A stretch of DNA of 64,000 nucleotides. It comes from Serripes groenlandicus (Eukaryota > Mollusca > Bivalvia > Cardiida > Cardiidae). The stretch spans positions 23,912,316 through 23,976,315 of the forward strand of contig JASEVX010000011.1 in assembly GCA_031761405.1 (NCBI GenBank). The letters run 5' to 3'. Shown piece after piece: positions 21,553 through 33,324 of the stretch (position 1 is its first letter; every line of letters begins with the position of its first letter). Both the position numbers and the translations under genes were made by a program. A model generated the notes under the pieces. The model worked only from the letters and a program-made list of their open reading frames with translations. It did not search any database and had not been told where the DNA came from.

Positions 21553-21767
21553 CATTCCCACATGCAACAAATCTGCAGCAGATGACTTTGAAAACATCTA
21601 AGCAAAGATATGGAAAGGCTTTTTTGTAAATCAAAGAATAACCTTTGAATATAGTTGAAAACATTTTGCAAATGGAGAAATTGCTCATCATGAGCCATTT
21701 CTCCATTTGCCACAATGTTTTCAATTTTTTCTCTGTTGCAGAGGCCTTTGTATGTGGGAAAGGGTCA
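21553..21767. mobile_element. Degenerate TTAA-type MITE (unit 1)
   Basis: TTCCCACATGCAACAAATCT left and GTATGTGGGAAAGGGT right; the flanking TTAA is lost. The next 340 bp show no gene. Confidence 0.7.
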
Positions 21768-22111
21768 GTTTGACCGAATATAGTAGTTTCTGTCTTTGAT
21801 AAATTCTTACAAATCATATATTTGTCTAGAAAAAGCGTTTTTCCTAACTTGTTTTAATAAATGTTCAGCCATTGATTTCGGGAAATAGCCACTAGAATTA
21901 TGAAATTCATTTTGTAAACTGATTTATCTGTAACTTAATGTTGGTTTATTAACAAAGGCAGTTACTAAATAACTGACTCAAGGTTACGAAAAATACATAA
22001 CATACCGGTTACGAAACAACTGCATGGCTCCCATTTTGACAAGTAATACACAATTTGAGCTTGAAATTCAGTGTTGAAATGAGTATTGGATAGACCTTCA
22101 GCAGATGACTG

Positions 22112-22342
22112 TTAACCCTTTCCCTCATACGACAATTCTGCAGAAGACGACTTTGAACGTATCTTGTCAAAACATAGAAAATCTCCATAATTGAATGGAT
22201 AACCTATGACAAAAAGTGGAAAACATTGTGGAAAAAGGAGAAAATTGCACGTTTTGTGCAATTTCTTCTTTTGTCACTATGTTTTCAAAAAGCCACCTGC
22301 TGCAGAGGCATCAGAAAGCGTCTATATGAGGGAAAGGGTTAA
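22112..22342. mobile_element. TTAA-type MITE (unit 1)
   Basis: TTAACCCTTTCCCTCATACG left end and TATATGAGGGAAAGGGTTAA right end, 231 bp. Confidence 0.88.
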
Positions 22343-22489
22343 TGTTTTTTTCAGAAGCCAAGCTTGTGACAGAATGTATATTTATACATTAAGGACACTC
22401 AACATTAATTTTGGATGATATTTTGTATCTTATTTTTTAACGAGGAGACCATGATTATCCTTTATCCCTCACTTGAAATTTTAATAAAA

Positions 22490-22830
22490 CTTCAACTGTT
22501 TTCAAAGATTTTACTATTTACATATAAGGAAAACTAGACCAGCCCTCAGGTGGCCATGTTTTTAAATGGATCAGAATAATTTGAAAATCTTTGTAGTAAG
22601 AATATTTGTGCCGAATTATTTACAAATCAGGCCAGTACTTTTGTACAAGATTTTTTAAAAAATTATTTTATAATATACAGTCATAAAGAAAGTCTGCCCA
22701 ACCACTGGTGGCCATGTTTTTCAGAATAACTTGAAAACCAACATAGAGAGTTACCTTAGGAATGTTTGTGCCAAATTATTTTCAAATCGGGCCCATCCTT
22801 TTGGACAATAAGGTTTTTTTAATTTCTTTC
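22490..22830 (-). repeat. Inverted copies of the 167-bp repeat (unit 1)
   Basis: Two diverged copies in reverse (GGTGGCCATGTTTTT, GTGCCRAATTATTTWCAAAT, CTTTTGKACAA). Non-coding. Confidence 0.65.
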
Positions 22831-23017
22831 TTTCCGATGCATTCCATGTCAAATAGAGGTTTTAATTCTTTGCACAATTTTGAGAGAGAACCACCTAATG
22901 AACATCACTGTGAAATTATATTTTGAAATTGGTCTAAGGTACATCAAAATAATTTGAAATTTGTCAACCATTGGTTTAGAAGAAGAAACTGTAGGAAAAT
23001 GTTATCAGACAGCAAAG

Positions 23018-23282
23018 ACGACCAGGGTTGGTGAGGGCTGTCAATTCAGGGGGTTGTGAATTCGAACCCCAGCTTGGTCATCATTCTTTCCGACGTTTGA
23101 CAAAATTCATTGTGACAAGCATCATTTGTCTTCCACCAATGGGCTCACAGTCGATGTGGAAAAGCAGCCAGTTTCTTGAAAAGTATTTTGTGTGTAGTAC
23201 TGGTGTGAGAAAGCCAGGAGACACATGAGTAGGTGACATGACTGATATTTTTTGTTAAACAGCATAAAACCCCAATCAATCG
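23018..23282 (+). mobile_element. tRNA-headed SINE (unit 1)
   Basis: Head eroded; B box AATTCGAACCCC, then ACGTTTGACAAAATTCA, AAAAGCAGCCAGTTTCTTGA and tail TAAAACCCCAATCAATC. Confidence 0.82.
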
Positions 23283-23769
23283 GTGCACTGAGGTGAGCCA
23301 AAGACCTAATAACACATGTGTTATTAGGTCTTTGGGTGAGCTAACAATTATAATCTATAAAAGTTACACATATTTTCAAAACTTCATTTTTATATATGAA
23401 TAATTATATGTTATGGTATACATTAATTTTTATACTATTTATTTTAAATCAAAATTTGTTTAGATTATCCATTAAATGAAAAAAATAAACTTCAGTTTGA
23501 CTTTATCCCATATTGATTATGTAGATTGCCAAAACATCCATTTTAGGGTGTACATTACATGAAGTAGCAAGTTTAGAAACCCTTCTTTATTGAAAGTATC
23601 TGGAGAAAAGCTGGCTCATATAGTGTATTTGTATATTGTATTTATTTGAAGGCATTCAAGGAATAGAAGGCTCTATATATGTAACTAGTTGCGGGTGTCT
23701 ATGTATTCCAGCTTGTTTTCAAGTGGGGAAAAACGGCTGACACTTAACCTTTGTGAATGCTTGTGTAAC

Positions 23770-24430
23770 GTGCACCGGATCCTTAACCGTACGTCAATTT
23801 TGCAGCAGACGACTTTGAACATATTTTGTCAAAAAATAGAAAATCTTTATTAATGAATGGATAACCTATGGCTTAAAGTGGAAAACATTGTGGCAAAAGG
23901 AGAAATTGTCACTATGTTCTGCTGCAGAGGCGTCAGAAAGCGTCTATATGAGGGGAATAGCCAACCACTCTACCAACGTCGCTATAAAAGCCCCAAAATC
24001 CCACAGCTGCCATCATTTGTAACATGCACCGGGTCCTTCACGGAGGTAAGCCCTCAGCCACCCATACAGGCACTAAACGTTTATCTCCATGAAAAAGCCA
24101 ACAACGCTATAAAAGCCGGCTTCCACAGCAAGGCTGTAGACGTGTTATTTATACCTATACCCCATTCCCGTAACACTGATTTTATCTGATTGTAAAGAAA
24201 GCCAGGAAGAAGTACAGTAGTCCGAACGTAAAGGATTCAATGTCAAATATTTGTCAGAACACTAAAGCAGACAACTTTGAAAACACTTAGTAAAAAATAT
24301 GTAATGTCCCTATAAATGAATAAACAATTATTAAGTAAAGTCGGAAACATTGTGACAAAACGAGAATTTGCTCATTATGAGCAATTTTACTTTTTACCAC
24401 AATGTTTTCAAAAGGCTTCCTCTGAGGATT
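23770..24430. other. MITE remnants and a fast-diverging fragment (unit 1)
   Basis: A deleted TTAA-type MITE (about 23783-23960), then about 200 bp (23995-24195) with an open frame containing ALNVYLHEKANNAIKAGF, then another worn MITE (about 24240-24425). The frame differs from unit 2 by about 14 bases, most changing amino acids, so it does not look like a constrained gene. 23283-23769 holds no gene. Confidence 0.5.
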
Positions 24431-24500
24431 TGATTGTTTGATGTTTAACGCCTTTCTCAACAATTTTTCAGTTATATCATGGCGTTTCCTGGTTACTGGT
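24429..24500 (-). mobile_element. Inverted SINE tail fragment (unit 1)
   Basis: GATGTTTAACGCCTTTCTCA then CAGTTATATCATGGCG is the reverse of the common SINE tail. 24501-24962 has no gene. Confidence 0.6.
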
Positions 24501-24962
24501 TACCAGTACTACTGGTCCAATTATCCTGACACCAGCCAACTTCCTCAAAATGGGATATTGTCTTTTTTTCACCCAATGTTCTTTGTATACACATTTCGGA
24601 TGTATTTCCCCGCTTTGATCTGATGAATAAAGGAGACAACTCGATGGAGACAAAATTAGAGTAGCACACTAAATCCATGATACAGACAAACACTAACATT
24701 ATATGCAGCAGAAAACTTAGTGAAATAACATTTTGAGAAAATTTGAAAAAATACTCATAATAAGCTGTTTAATGAAGATGAACTTTTCTATGTGTTTGCA
24801 TTAGCCATTTCCCTATTTCTGAAACATCTGCCACAGAGGAATTTGTAAATCATTTTGGCAAAAGAAAAAAATTGTGCCAAACAATTGTACTAATGAGCAA
24901 TTTTGTGTTTACCAAAAATATTTTGTATTCTATTCTAATGTAATGTTGCATTTAAAAAAAAC

Positions 24963-26730
24963 GCCTCTGTGGTGTAGTGGTGGAGCGTCCGCCTTGGTAG
25001 TGTAGTGGTAGAGCGTCCGTCTCGGTAGTGTAGTGGTAGAGCGCCCGTCCCGGTAGTGAAGTGGTAGAACGTCCCACCTTGTTTGTGTAGTGGTAGAACG
25101 TCCCGCCTTGGTACTGTAGTGGTAGAGCGTCCCGCCTCGGTGGTGTGGTGGTAGAGCACCCGCCTCTGTAGTGTAGTGGTAGAGCGTCCGCTTGGTAGTG
25201 TAGTGGTAAAGGGTCCGCCTCGGTAGTGTAGTGGTAGAACGTCCCGCCTCAGTAGTGTAGTGGTAGAGCGTCCACATAGGTAGTGTAGTGGTAGAGCGTC
25301 CACATCGGTAGTGTATTGGTAGAGCGTCCCATCTCGGTAGTGTAGTGGTAGAGCGTCCCGCCTCGGTAGTGTAGTGGTAGAGTGTCCCGCCTCAGTAGTG
25401 TAGTGGTAGAGCATCCCACCTCGGTAGTGTAGTGGTAGAGCGTCCACCTCAGTAGTGTAGTGGTAGAGCATCCTGCCTCGGTAGTGTAGTGGTAGAGCGT
25501 CCCGCCAGGGTAATGTAGTGGTAGAGCGTCCTGCCTCGGTAGTGTGGTGGTAGAGCGTCCCGCCTCGGTAGTGTAGTGGTAGAGCGTCCCGCCTCGGTAG
25601 TGTAGTGGTAGAGCGTCCCATCTCTGTAGTGTAGTGGTAGAGCGTCCCACCTCGGTACTGTAGTGGTAGAGTGTCCCGCCTCAGTAATGTAGTGGTAGAG
25701 CGTCCCACCTCGGTAGTGTAGTGGTAGAGCGTCCGCCTCGGTACTGTAGTGGTAGAGTGTCCCGCCTCAGTAATGTAGTGGTAGAGCGTCCCACCTCGGT
25801 AGTGTAGTGGTAGAGCGTCCGCCTCGGTACTGTAGTGGTAGAGTGTCCCGCCTCAGTAATGTAGTGGTAGAGCGTCCCGCCTGGGTAATGTAGTGGTAGA
25901 GTGTCCCGCCTCAGTAATGTAGTGGTAGAGCGTCCCGCCTCGGTAGTGTAGTGGTAGAGCGTCCCGTCTGGGTAGTGTAGTGGTAGAGCGTCCCGCCTGG
26001 GTAATGTAGTGGTAGAGCGTCCGCCTCAGTAGTGTAGTGGTAGAACGTCCCGCCTCAGTAGTGTAGTGGTAGAGTGCCCGCCTCAGTAGTGTAGTGGTAG
26101 AGCGTCCGCCTCAGTAGTGTAGTGGTAGAGCGTCCGCCTCAGTAGTGTAGTGGTAGAACGTCCACATCGGTAGTGTAGTGGTAGAGCGTCCCGCCTCAGT
26201 AGTGTAGTGGTAGAGCGTCCACATCGGTAGTGTAGTGGTAGAGCGTCCACATCAGTAGTGTAGTGGTAGAGCGTCCGCCTCAGTAGTGTAGTGGTAGAGC
26301 GTCCACATCGGTAGTGTAGTGGTAGAGTGTCCCACCTCAGTAGTGTAGTGGTAGAGCGTCCGCCTCAGTAGTGTAGTGGTAGAGCGTCCACATCGGTAGT
26401 GTAGTGGTAGAACGTCCCGCCTCAGTAGTGTAGTGGTAGAGCGTCCGCCTAGGTAGTGTAGTGGTAGAGCGTCCACATCGGTAGTGTATTGGTAGAGCGT
26501 CCCATCTCTGTAGTGTAGTGGTAGAGCGTCCCACCTCGGTAGTGTAGTGGTAGAGCGTCCGCCTAGGTAGTGTAGTGGTAGAGCGTCCACATCGGTAGTG
26601 TATTGGTAGAGCGTCCCATCTCTGTAGTGTAGTGGTAGAGCGTCCCACCTCGGTACTGTAGTGGTAGAGCGTCCCGCCTCAGTAATGTAGTGGTAGAGCG
26701 TCCCGTCTGGGTAATGTAGTGGTAGAGCGT
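24963..26730. repeat. 29-bp minisatellite with Pol III A-box-like units (unit 1)
   Basis: About 60 copies (28-29 bp) of GGTAGTGTAGTGGTAGAGCG plus TCCCGCCTC. TAGTGTAGTGG fits the tRNA A-box consensus TRGYNNANNNG, and the first unit (CTGTGGTGTAGTGG) resembles the SINE head at 2296. No B box accompanies the units. Long reverse-strand frames here are artefacts of the repeat. Confidence 0.93.
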
Positions 26731-26826
26731 CATTACACTTTCATTTATAGAGGTTGTCTATGTGTTTGGCCCCATCACTTGTTCAGTACCGTTCCGTTCC
26801 GCAAAATACAGTTAGCCTTATTACAT

Positions 26827-27046
26827 CAGGTTCCCAGCTCGGCCAACACTCTTTCCGACGTTTGAAAAAAGTCACTGTGTTCACCAATGGGCTCACAGTC
26901 TCTGTGGAAAAGCAGCCAGTTGCTTGGAAAGTATGTTGTGTGGAGAACTGGTGTAAGAAAACCAGGAAACACATAAGTAAATGAACTGGCAGCCGTGATA
27001 CGATTGAAAAATGGTTCAAAACGGCAATAAACCCCAATCAATCACT
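26827..27046 (+). mobile_element. Head-truncated SINE (unit 1)
   Basis: CCCAGCTCGGCCAACACTCT, CACCAATGGGCTCACAGTCT, AAAAGCAGCCAGTTGCTTGG and the ACCCCAATCAATC tail. Confidence 0.82.
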
Positions 27047-27055
27047 CAATACATA

Positions 27056-27260
27056 AGGTCAATTACACTGGACCACAACCTTCGCATACACTGAAGCAAC
27101 GTACTTTCTGACACCGATGCACCAGTCGTATTACTATTCCCGCAACCCCAAGTTCCTAGTTTGGAAGCCATTACTACCATTTTAACTCTGGTATGACCAG
27201 TCCGGGGATCGAATCCTGGTCTCCCGTTCCCTAGGCTGGCGATCTTACCAGGGATTTCGC
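27056..27260 (-). mobile_element. Inverted SINE at the edge of the 48-bp array (unit 1)
   Basis: In reverse: TGGTAAGATCGCCAGCCTAG, B box GGATTCGATCCCC, body TAGTAATGGCTTCC (shared with 2296-2475). Its 5' head continues straight into the 48-bp minisatellite, which repeats that head. Confidence 0.75.
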
Positions 27261-28180
27261 TTGTGTTGATACTGTTCTCTAGGCTGGCGATCTTGCCAGG
27301 GATTTCCCTTGTGTTGATACTGTTCCCTAGGCTGGTGATCTTACCGGGGAGTCCCCTTGTGTTGATACTGTTCTCTAGGATGGCGATCTTACCAGGAATT
27401 TCCTTTGTGTTGATACTGCCCTCTAGGCTGGCGATCTTACCAGGAATTTCCCTTGTGTTGATACTGTTCCCTAGGATGGCAATCTTACCAGGGATGTCCC
27501 TTGTGTGGATACTGTTCCCTAGGCTGGCGATCTTACCAGGGATTTCCCTTGTGTTGATACTGTTCTCTAGGCTTGAGATCTTACCAGGGATTTCCCTTGT
27601 GTGGATACTGATTTCTAGGATGGCGATCTTACCAGGGATTTCTCTTGTGTTGATACTGTTCTCTAGGCTTGCGATCTTACCAGGGATTTCCCTTGTGTTG
27701 ATACTGTTCTCTAGGCTGGCGATCTTACCAGGGATTTCCCTTGTGTGGGTACTGTTCCCTGAGCTGACGATCTTACCAGGGATTTACCTTGTGTTGATAC
27801 TGTTCCCTAGGATGGCGATCTTACAAGGGATTTCCCTTGTGTGGATACTGATTCCTAGGATGGCGATCTTACCAGGGATTTCCCTTGTGTTGATACTGTT
27901 CTCAAGGCTTGCGATCTTACCAGGGATTTCCCTTGTGTTGATACTGTTTCATAGGCTGGCGATCTTACCAGGGATTCCCTTGTGTTGATACTGTATCTTA
28001 CCAGGGATTTCCCTTGTGTGGGTACTGTTCCCTAGGCTGACGATTTTACTAGGGATTTCCCTTGTGTTGATACTGTTTCCTAGGCTGGCGATCTTACCAG
28101 GGATTTCCCTTGTGTGGATACTGTTTCCTAGATTGGCGATCTTACCAGGGATTTTCCTTGTGTTGATACTGTTTCCTAGA
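27227..28180. repeat. 48-bp minisatellite derived from a SINE head (unit 1)
   Basis: About 20 copies of CTAGGCTGGCGATCTTACCA, GGGATTTCCCTTGTGTTGAT, ACTGTTCC. Because 48 is divisible by three it is open in several frames on both strands. From 28181 to 28551 no gene was found. Confidence 0.93.
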
Positions 28181-28551
28181 AATATCACCATCTCTCCTGA
28201 AATTAAAATGTTCAGTCTATACGCGTTTGTCTCTAAACATTACTGTATACGTATGCTCACTGTCGAACAATGATACAGTTATTATAGAAATGGACGGAAA
28301 TTCATTCTCTGCAAATAGCTTGTTTTTCTGTACAATTATAGTATTGTTATTATCACTGTGCAGTTTTGGGTCAGTTTGCTGAATCGGTCTTACCTTGGCT
28401 GGTGAGCTTCTATCCGATCTACAGATTGTTGAACTTCCACAAATTAAGAGACTCGAGGAAAGAGCTTCATTACTAAGCTTTATGCTTTCTGCTAGAATTT
28501 TAATACAATATTGTTTAAACCAAAACTATGAGATTTGTTATTTCTTCTTCT

Positions 28552-29331
28552 GCCGTTTTCAACAATATTACAGTTATATCACGGTGGAGTTTATTGCCGT
28601 TTTCAACAATATTACAGTTATATCACGGCGGAGTTTAATGCCATTTTCAACAATATTACAGTTATATCACGGTGGAGTTTAATGCCGTTTTCAATAATAT
28701 TATAGTTATATCACGGCGGAGTTTAATGCCGTTTTCAAAAATATTACAGTTATATCACGGTGGAGTTTAATGCTGTTTTCAATAATATTATAGTTATATC
28801 ACGGCGGAGTTTAATGCCGTTTTCAAAAATATTACAGTTATATCACGGTTGAGTTTAATGCCGTTTTCAACAATATTACAGTTATATCACGGCGGAGTTT
28901 ATTGCCGTTTTCAACATTATTACAGTTATATCACGGCGGAGTTAAATGCCATTTTCAACAATATTACAGTTATATCACGGCGCAGTTTAAGGCCGTTTCA
29001 ACAATATTACAGTTATATCACGGCGGAGTTTACTGCCGTTTTCAACACTATTACAGTTATATCACAGCGGAGTTTAAGGCCGTTTCAACAATATTACAGT
29101 TATATCACGGCGGAGTTTACTGCCGTTTTCAACACTATTACAGTTGTATCACGGCGGAGATTAATGCCGTTTTCAACAATATTACAGTCATACCACGGCG
29201 AAATTTAACGCCGTTCTCAACAATATTACAGTTATTTCACGGCGGAGTTTAATGTCGTTTTCAACAATAATACAGTTATATCGTGGTATAACTGTAATAG
29301 TGTTGAAAACGGCATTAAACTCCGCCGTGAT
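28552..29331. repeat. 44-bp minisatellite derived from the SINE tail, inverted last unit (unit 1)
   Basis: About 17 copies of GCCGTTTTCAACAATATTAC, AGTTATATCACGGCGGAGTT, TAAT, the reverse of the SINE tail (GTGATATAACTGAAATATTG, TTGAAAGCGGC). The final copy (about 29288-29331) is turned around, making a near-perfect palindrome with its neighbour. Confidence 0.92.
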
Positions 29332-29501
29332 AAAACTATACTGGTGCTCGTTTCGAATGGAAAATATGTTTACGTCTTTGAACGAATAAGTAAGGGCTAT
29401 AACTGTTCATGAAACATTGTAAAATGTTAAAGTTCTGCGTATCCCATAAGTTTTCATGTTAACTTACCGTTCCATAAGATAAACCATTAACAGATTAAAT
29501 A

Positions 29502-29612
29502 TTAGCCGTTCGCCGGGAAAACCAACATTGTTGACCTTGCGTAATGTATCGACCAGATCAGCCTAATCACACCACGCAGGCTAACCCAGACAGACTTTTT
29601 TCGCATCAAGTC
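29502..29612. mobile_element. Partial long-TIR MITE (unit 1)
   Basis: ATTAGCCGTTCGCCGGGAAA, ACCAACATTG, GCGTAATGTATCGACC: one arm and part of the centre of the 7234-7472 family. 29613-30050 has no supported gene; 29733-30354 is absent from unit 2. Confidence 0.65.
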
Positions 29613-30050
29613 AAGCATATTTATTTGCAAATATTCAACATTTCAAGGTGTTGGAGGTGGAGTATGTGCCTTCTTGGGAAGCTGCGTCTTCTTCTACTGC
29701 TTCTTTGCAGGCATGTTTATTTAGATAAATTCCACACAACTTTGTCAATGTATACACTTGTAGACTACAAAAGTATCCTGGATTATCCTAGTTATTGACA
29801 GAATCATCCAACTTCAGCAGTAATTCAATATAATATTTCAATGTAATTTGTTCAAAATGTAAATGGCGGTTGTGTACGTGACCCCTTCTTTCCGCAAGGC
29901 ATGCGCAACAGTCCATATATGACGGTATCTAACCGCATCTACATGTAGCAGAAGGTAATGGAAAGTAAGTAATCCGTATTTATCCGCATCGTGTCAATTC
30001 ACTGGCTAACATCCTCATTTATCCTCAACCATCCGTATATATCCGTATCT

Positions 30051-30281
30051 GGAATCCGCTGTGGTCGAGTGGTTAGCGTCGGGGATTTCGAAACCGGGTG
30101 TCCCGGGTTCGATCCCCAGTCGCGGCACTACGGTCATGGTGGAGTGCCCTTGGCAAGGCATATTTTCTAGCCTAGTACTGGTTTGTTTACCCAGGGATCA
30201 TGAATAAATGAACTGTCGCCGTGATATAACTGAAATATTGTTGAAAGCGGCGTAAAACCCCAATAAATAAATAAATAAATC
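30051..30281 (+). mobile_element. Full-length SINE with 11-bp target-site duplication (unit 1 only)
   Basis: 231 bp from GGAATCCGCTGTGGTCGAGT to the (TAAA)n tail, flanked by TATCCGTATCT at 30040-30050 and 30282-30292. It is the cleanest full-length member in the window. The following stretch to 30867 shows no gene. Confidence 0.95.
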
Positions 30282-31024
30282 TATCCGTATCTATAGGTAA
30301 CTGTAAGTTCATCAAGAAAATAGGCCACGCCCACAATTTCTGCAGAAGACTGCGGATGTTATCCGAAACTATCCGCCCTGTCTGTAATGTGTGTGTCTGA
30401 CTGGGGCAATACATGTAATTATTGACGGTAGTGTATACACATATGTAAAGTGGGGAATGACCATATAATGATTTTTGTTTGTTTAGTCTACTGTATTGTA
30501 TGTTGGCGGGAAAAGTAAGCTCGTGCGAAGCAGGTTGTGTGTACTATACACGCGGTTGATGGTCATTCGAGGAGTAAACGTCCAACTGTTCCTGACCGTT
30601 ATCAAATTTCCAAGGTATGATTTCTGAGAGATTTTTCAATGCAGATTGCGAATTACGAGTTCAGACATATTTGTTTTGTGCAATTCGCTCACTGGAAAGC
30701 AATGCTAGGAGTCGAGTTCTGATCCAAATGCAATGTCTATTAATCGATTCAGGTTTATTTAATATATAAATTCCGAAAATGTATACACTACTTAGCCAAT
30801 TCATGTATGATTACAAGTGTATTCAATTATACCGAAAGAAAAAAGAAACGCAGGGTATAGGCTTTCGTGTTGAATTAAAGTAGTTTATCACATTTCTTTT
30901 AAAATAATCGTTACATGGTTTTCAAGCACTACCTTTAAAGAGCAGTACTGCAAATTTTCATTAATTGTTGTCGATTAATTGCACTCATCACTGAGGAATA
31001 CACGTCTTCACTGCCTCATGAGAA

Positions 31025-31169
31025 ATGTCCGAGGAGCATGTGCATTCAACCATGCCATGCGACGCCTACGACGCTCACGAGTTAGTGACAGACCAATATA
31101 CGGACGATGTGCTCTCAGACCGACCTCTCGCAGTCGATTGCAAACAGTTCTTGCATGAACAGGGCGATT
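31025..31169 (+). CDS. Candidate first coding exon, unknown product (unit 2)
   Basis: Same frame and phase-1 GTGAGT donor (31170) as the unit 1 copy at 158-302, with an identical predicted peptide. The downstream GT tract is much shorter (31292-31311). No family recognised and coding status uncertain. Confidence 0.3.
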
Positions 31170-31431
31170 GTGAGTTTTCAGATAACTTCATATTTTCGTA
31201 CCCTGCGTTTCTTTTTTCTTTCAGTATATATATATCGAGTTCTATTAATTGGGAATCGCTAGGTATCCCTTATTGTCAGGATTTTTCGTCTGTGTGTGTG
31301 GTGTGTGTGTCCAAATAGTTATCAAGCGACGCTCTACAGCCCAAACCGGCGGGCCGATTACGATGAAACTTGGTAAACATGTGCCATATGGGCTCAGAGT
31401 GTGCGCGTTTGAGTTTCGTTGCTAAGAAACC

Positions 31432-31816
31432 ATCTGTTGCTATGCAGCTAGCAAATAAACGCTTTGAAAAAACCCAAACCATTTTTCTATCTTCTCCTAC
31501 AGTTTTGAATGTGGGGAGCTGAAACTTCGGTTATATATACTTCAAGATATTTTAAAAAAATGTATCCGTTACGATTTTTGATGTACGCCTTTGTTTCCAA
31601 ATGGTAGCCTTTCAAAGATAGCCGTGGCTATGCAGCTAGCAAACAAACGCGTTTTAAGAAGCCAAACCATTCGTCTATCTCCTCCTACAGTTTTAAATGT
31701 GGCGAGTTGAAACTTCGGTTATAGATACTTCGAGATATTTAAAAAAAAAACACATCTGTAACGATTTTTGATTAAGGCCTTTGTTTCCAAATGGTAGCCT
31801 TTCAAAGATAGGGTCT
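31432..31816. repeat. Tandem pair of about 187 bp (unit 2)
   Basis: Counterpart of 581-965, essentially unchanged. No gene to 32729. Confidence 0.75.
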
Positions 31817-32729
31817 TTTTACATTCGTTTTTGATTTCCTTAGGGCTGCAGTGGTAGTCTAAGATAGCGACTTTTATTACATCATCCCATAGAGCTATTC
31901 AAGAGGTACAAACAGTTATTGTACGTCATTGACCTCCGACCTTGGGTTTTCGAGCTACATCCGGAAGTTTGCAAAATATGCAAAGGCGAAAACGGTTGGG
32001 TGTAGACGGATGCGTCTTGGCATGTTGATAAAACATCGTTTGGTTGACCAGAGAGTGTTTTTACAAGGTGCACACTTTTCACCAGTATTCACCAAGTCAC
32101 CACAATAGTGACCCTATCACACTAGTTCTTCATATATATATGCAAAGGTGAATCCCACGTCGCCTACTGGCTTGTCAGTTACTTCTGTTAATCCGATTTG
32201 ATTAAATAATGTTTTGATTACATCATAATGTGGTTTAAGAGAAACGAATTGAATAATGTCGGAGGGTGGAAGAGACGCCTAAAACTGATCAGAGCATGGA
32301 TCTTTCCTCACCTTCCCCCTTTTCAATAAGAAACACGACAGGTTAGGTCTGGGTGGCCACGATTTATAAGTTCAAAATTAGTCAATGTGTACAGGACCTT
32401 TAAGTGATATCTGTCAATATTGTTTTGAGGATGGCGTAATGGGATAAACGTGTCCTTGCTATTGGGATTTATTGCATATAATTAGTAAGTTGTTTTTTAG
32501 TATATATATATATATATGCATTGTCTCTACGTTATAAAGACACACAGCATATCAAAAACATAAGATTATCAATTATTAAAGCACAGATAAATCAATTTTC
32601 ATCTTCAGATGCTCAGGATAATCAATACTTACCGACTTTTTCCTATCACCATTTTGTTACTACTGGTATAAAATGTATCAATCGATCTTTTAACACGTTC
32701 GTACTATTGAATTTTGTTTTATTTTTGTT

Positions 32730-33117
32730 TTTACGCCATTTTCAACGTGAGTTCAGTTATATCACAGCGACAGTTCAATTGTTCATGACACTCCACCTTG
32801 ACCTCCGCGGGGAATCCGCTGTGGTCGAGTGGTTAGCGTCGGGGATTTCCAAACCGGGTGTCCCGGGTTCGATCCCCAGTCGCGGCACTACGGTCATGGT
32901 GGAGTGCCCTTGGGCAAGGCACATTTTCTAGCCTAGAACTGGTTTGTTTACCCAGGGATCATGAATAATTAAATTTAATTGCGCGCTAAATGACCTTAGC
33001 TGTCGATGCGCCATAAAACAATATACATTCATTCTTGACCTCCGCGACTGGGGATCGAACCCGGGACGCGCCCGGTTCCAAAACCCCGACACTTACCACT
33101 CGGCCACGGCGGATTCC
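32730..33117 (-). mobile_element. SINE interrupted by nested SINE (unit 2)
   Basis: Counterpart of 1881-2268. The nested forward SINE occupies 32810-33033, flanked by CTTGACCTCCGCG at 32797-32809 and 33034-33046. Confidence 0.87.
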
Positions 33118-33144
33118 ATCGTGTTATTGAAATTTATTTTCATC

Positions 33145-33324
33145 TGCACCGTGGTGTAGTTATTAGAGAGATCATCTTTAGAGTGAAGCTCAGAGTTCAA
33201 TCCCCGGTCAGGTTATACCAATGACTTGGAACAAATGTTAGTAATGGCTTCCCTCATCGGCGCTCAGGATTGCGGGTATAGCAATACGTCTGATGCATAC
33301 GTGTGAGGGTAAATTACACCGGTA
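33145..33324 (+). mobile_element. SINE with GTGGTGTAGT-type head (unit 2)
   Basis: Counterpart of 2296-2475 with a few substitutions. 33325-33700 holds no gene. Confidence 0.7.

Larger units (their letters stand above)
1..30867. repeat. Large tandem duplication, unit 1
   Basis: The sequence from position 1 recurs almost unchanged from 30868 and again from 61271, in the same order and orientation. The unit boundary is arbitrary because no non-repeated flank is visible. Unit 1 carries features absent from unit 2: a SINE at 30051-30281, a duplicated exon block near 15.15-16.15 kb, about 280 bp with a poly-G tract near 17.0 kb, and a longer 29-bp array. Confidence 0.97.

Noticed and set aside
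24935..25708. Long reverse-strand frames (up to about 257 codons) in the 29-bp array, and similar ones in unit 2
   Set aside because: They follow the minisatellite period exactly, overlap in several frames and have no start context or splice support.
28849..29252. Overlapping ~117-codon forward frames in the 44-bp array
   Set aside because: Repeat artefact of SINE-tail sequence; two frames are open at once.
29641..29736. Hydrophobic Gly-rich frame ending in TAG, looking like a terminal membrane exon
   Set aside because: The pyrimidine run that codes it looks like the tract of a splice acceptor (CTTCTTTGCAG at about 29710), and unit 2 changes the upstream AG position. No partner exon was found.
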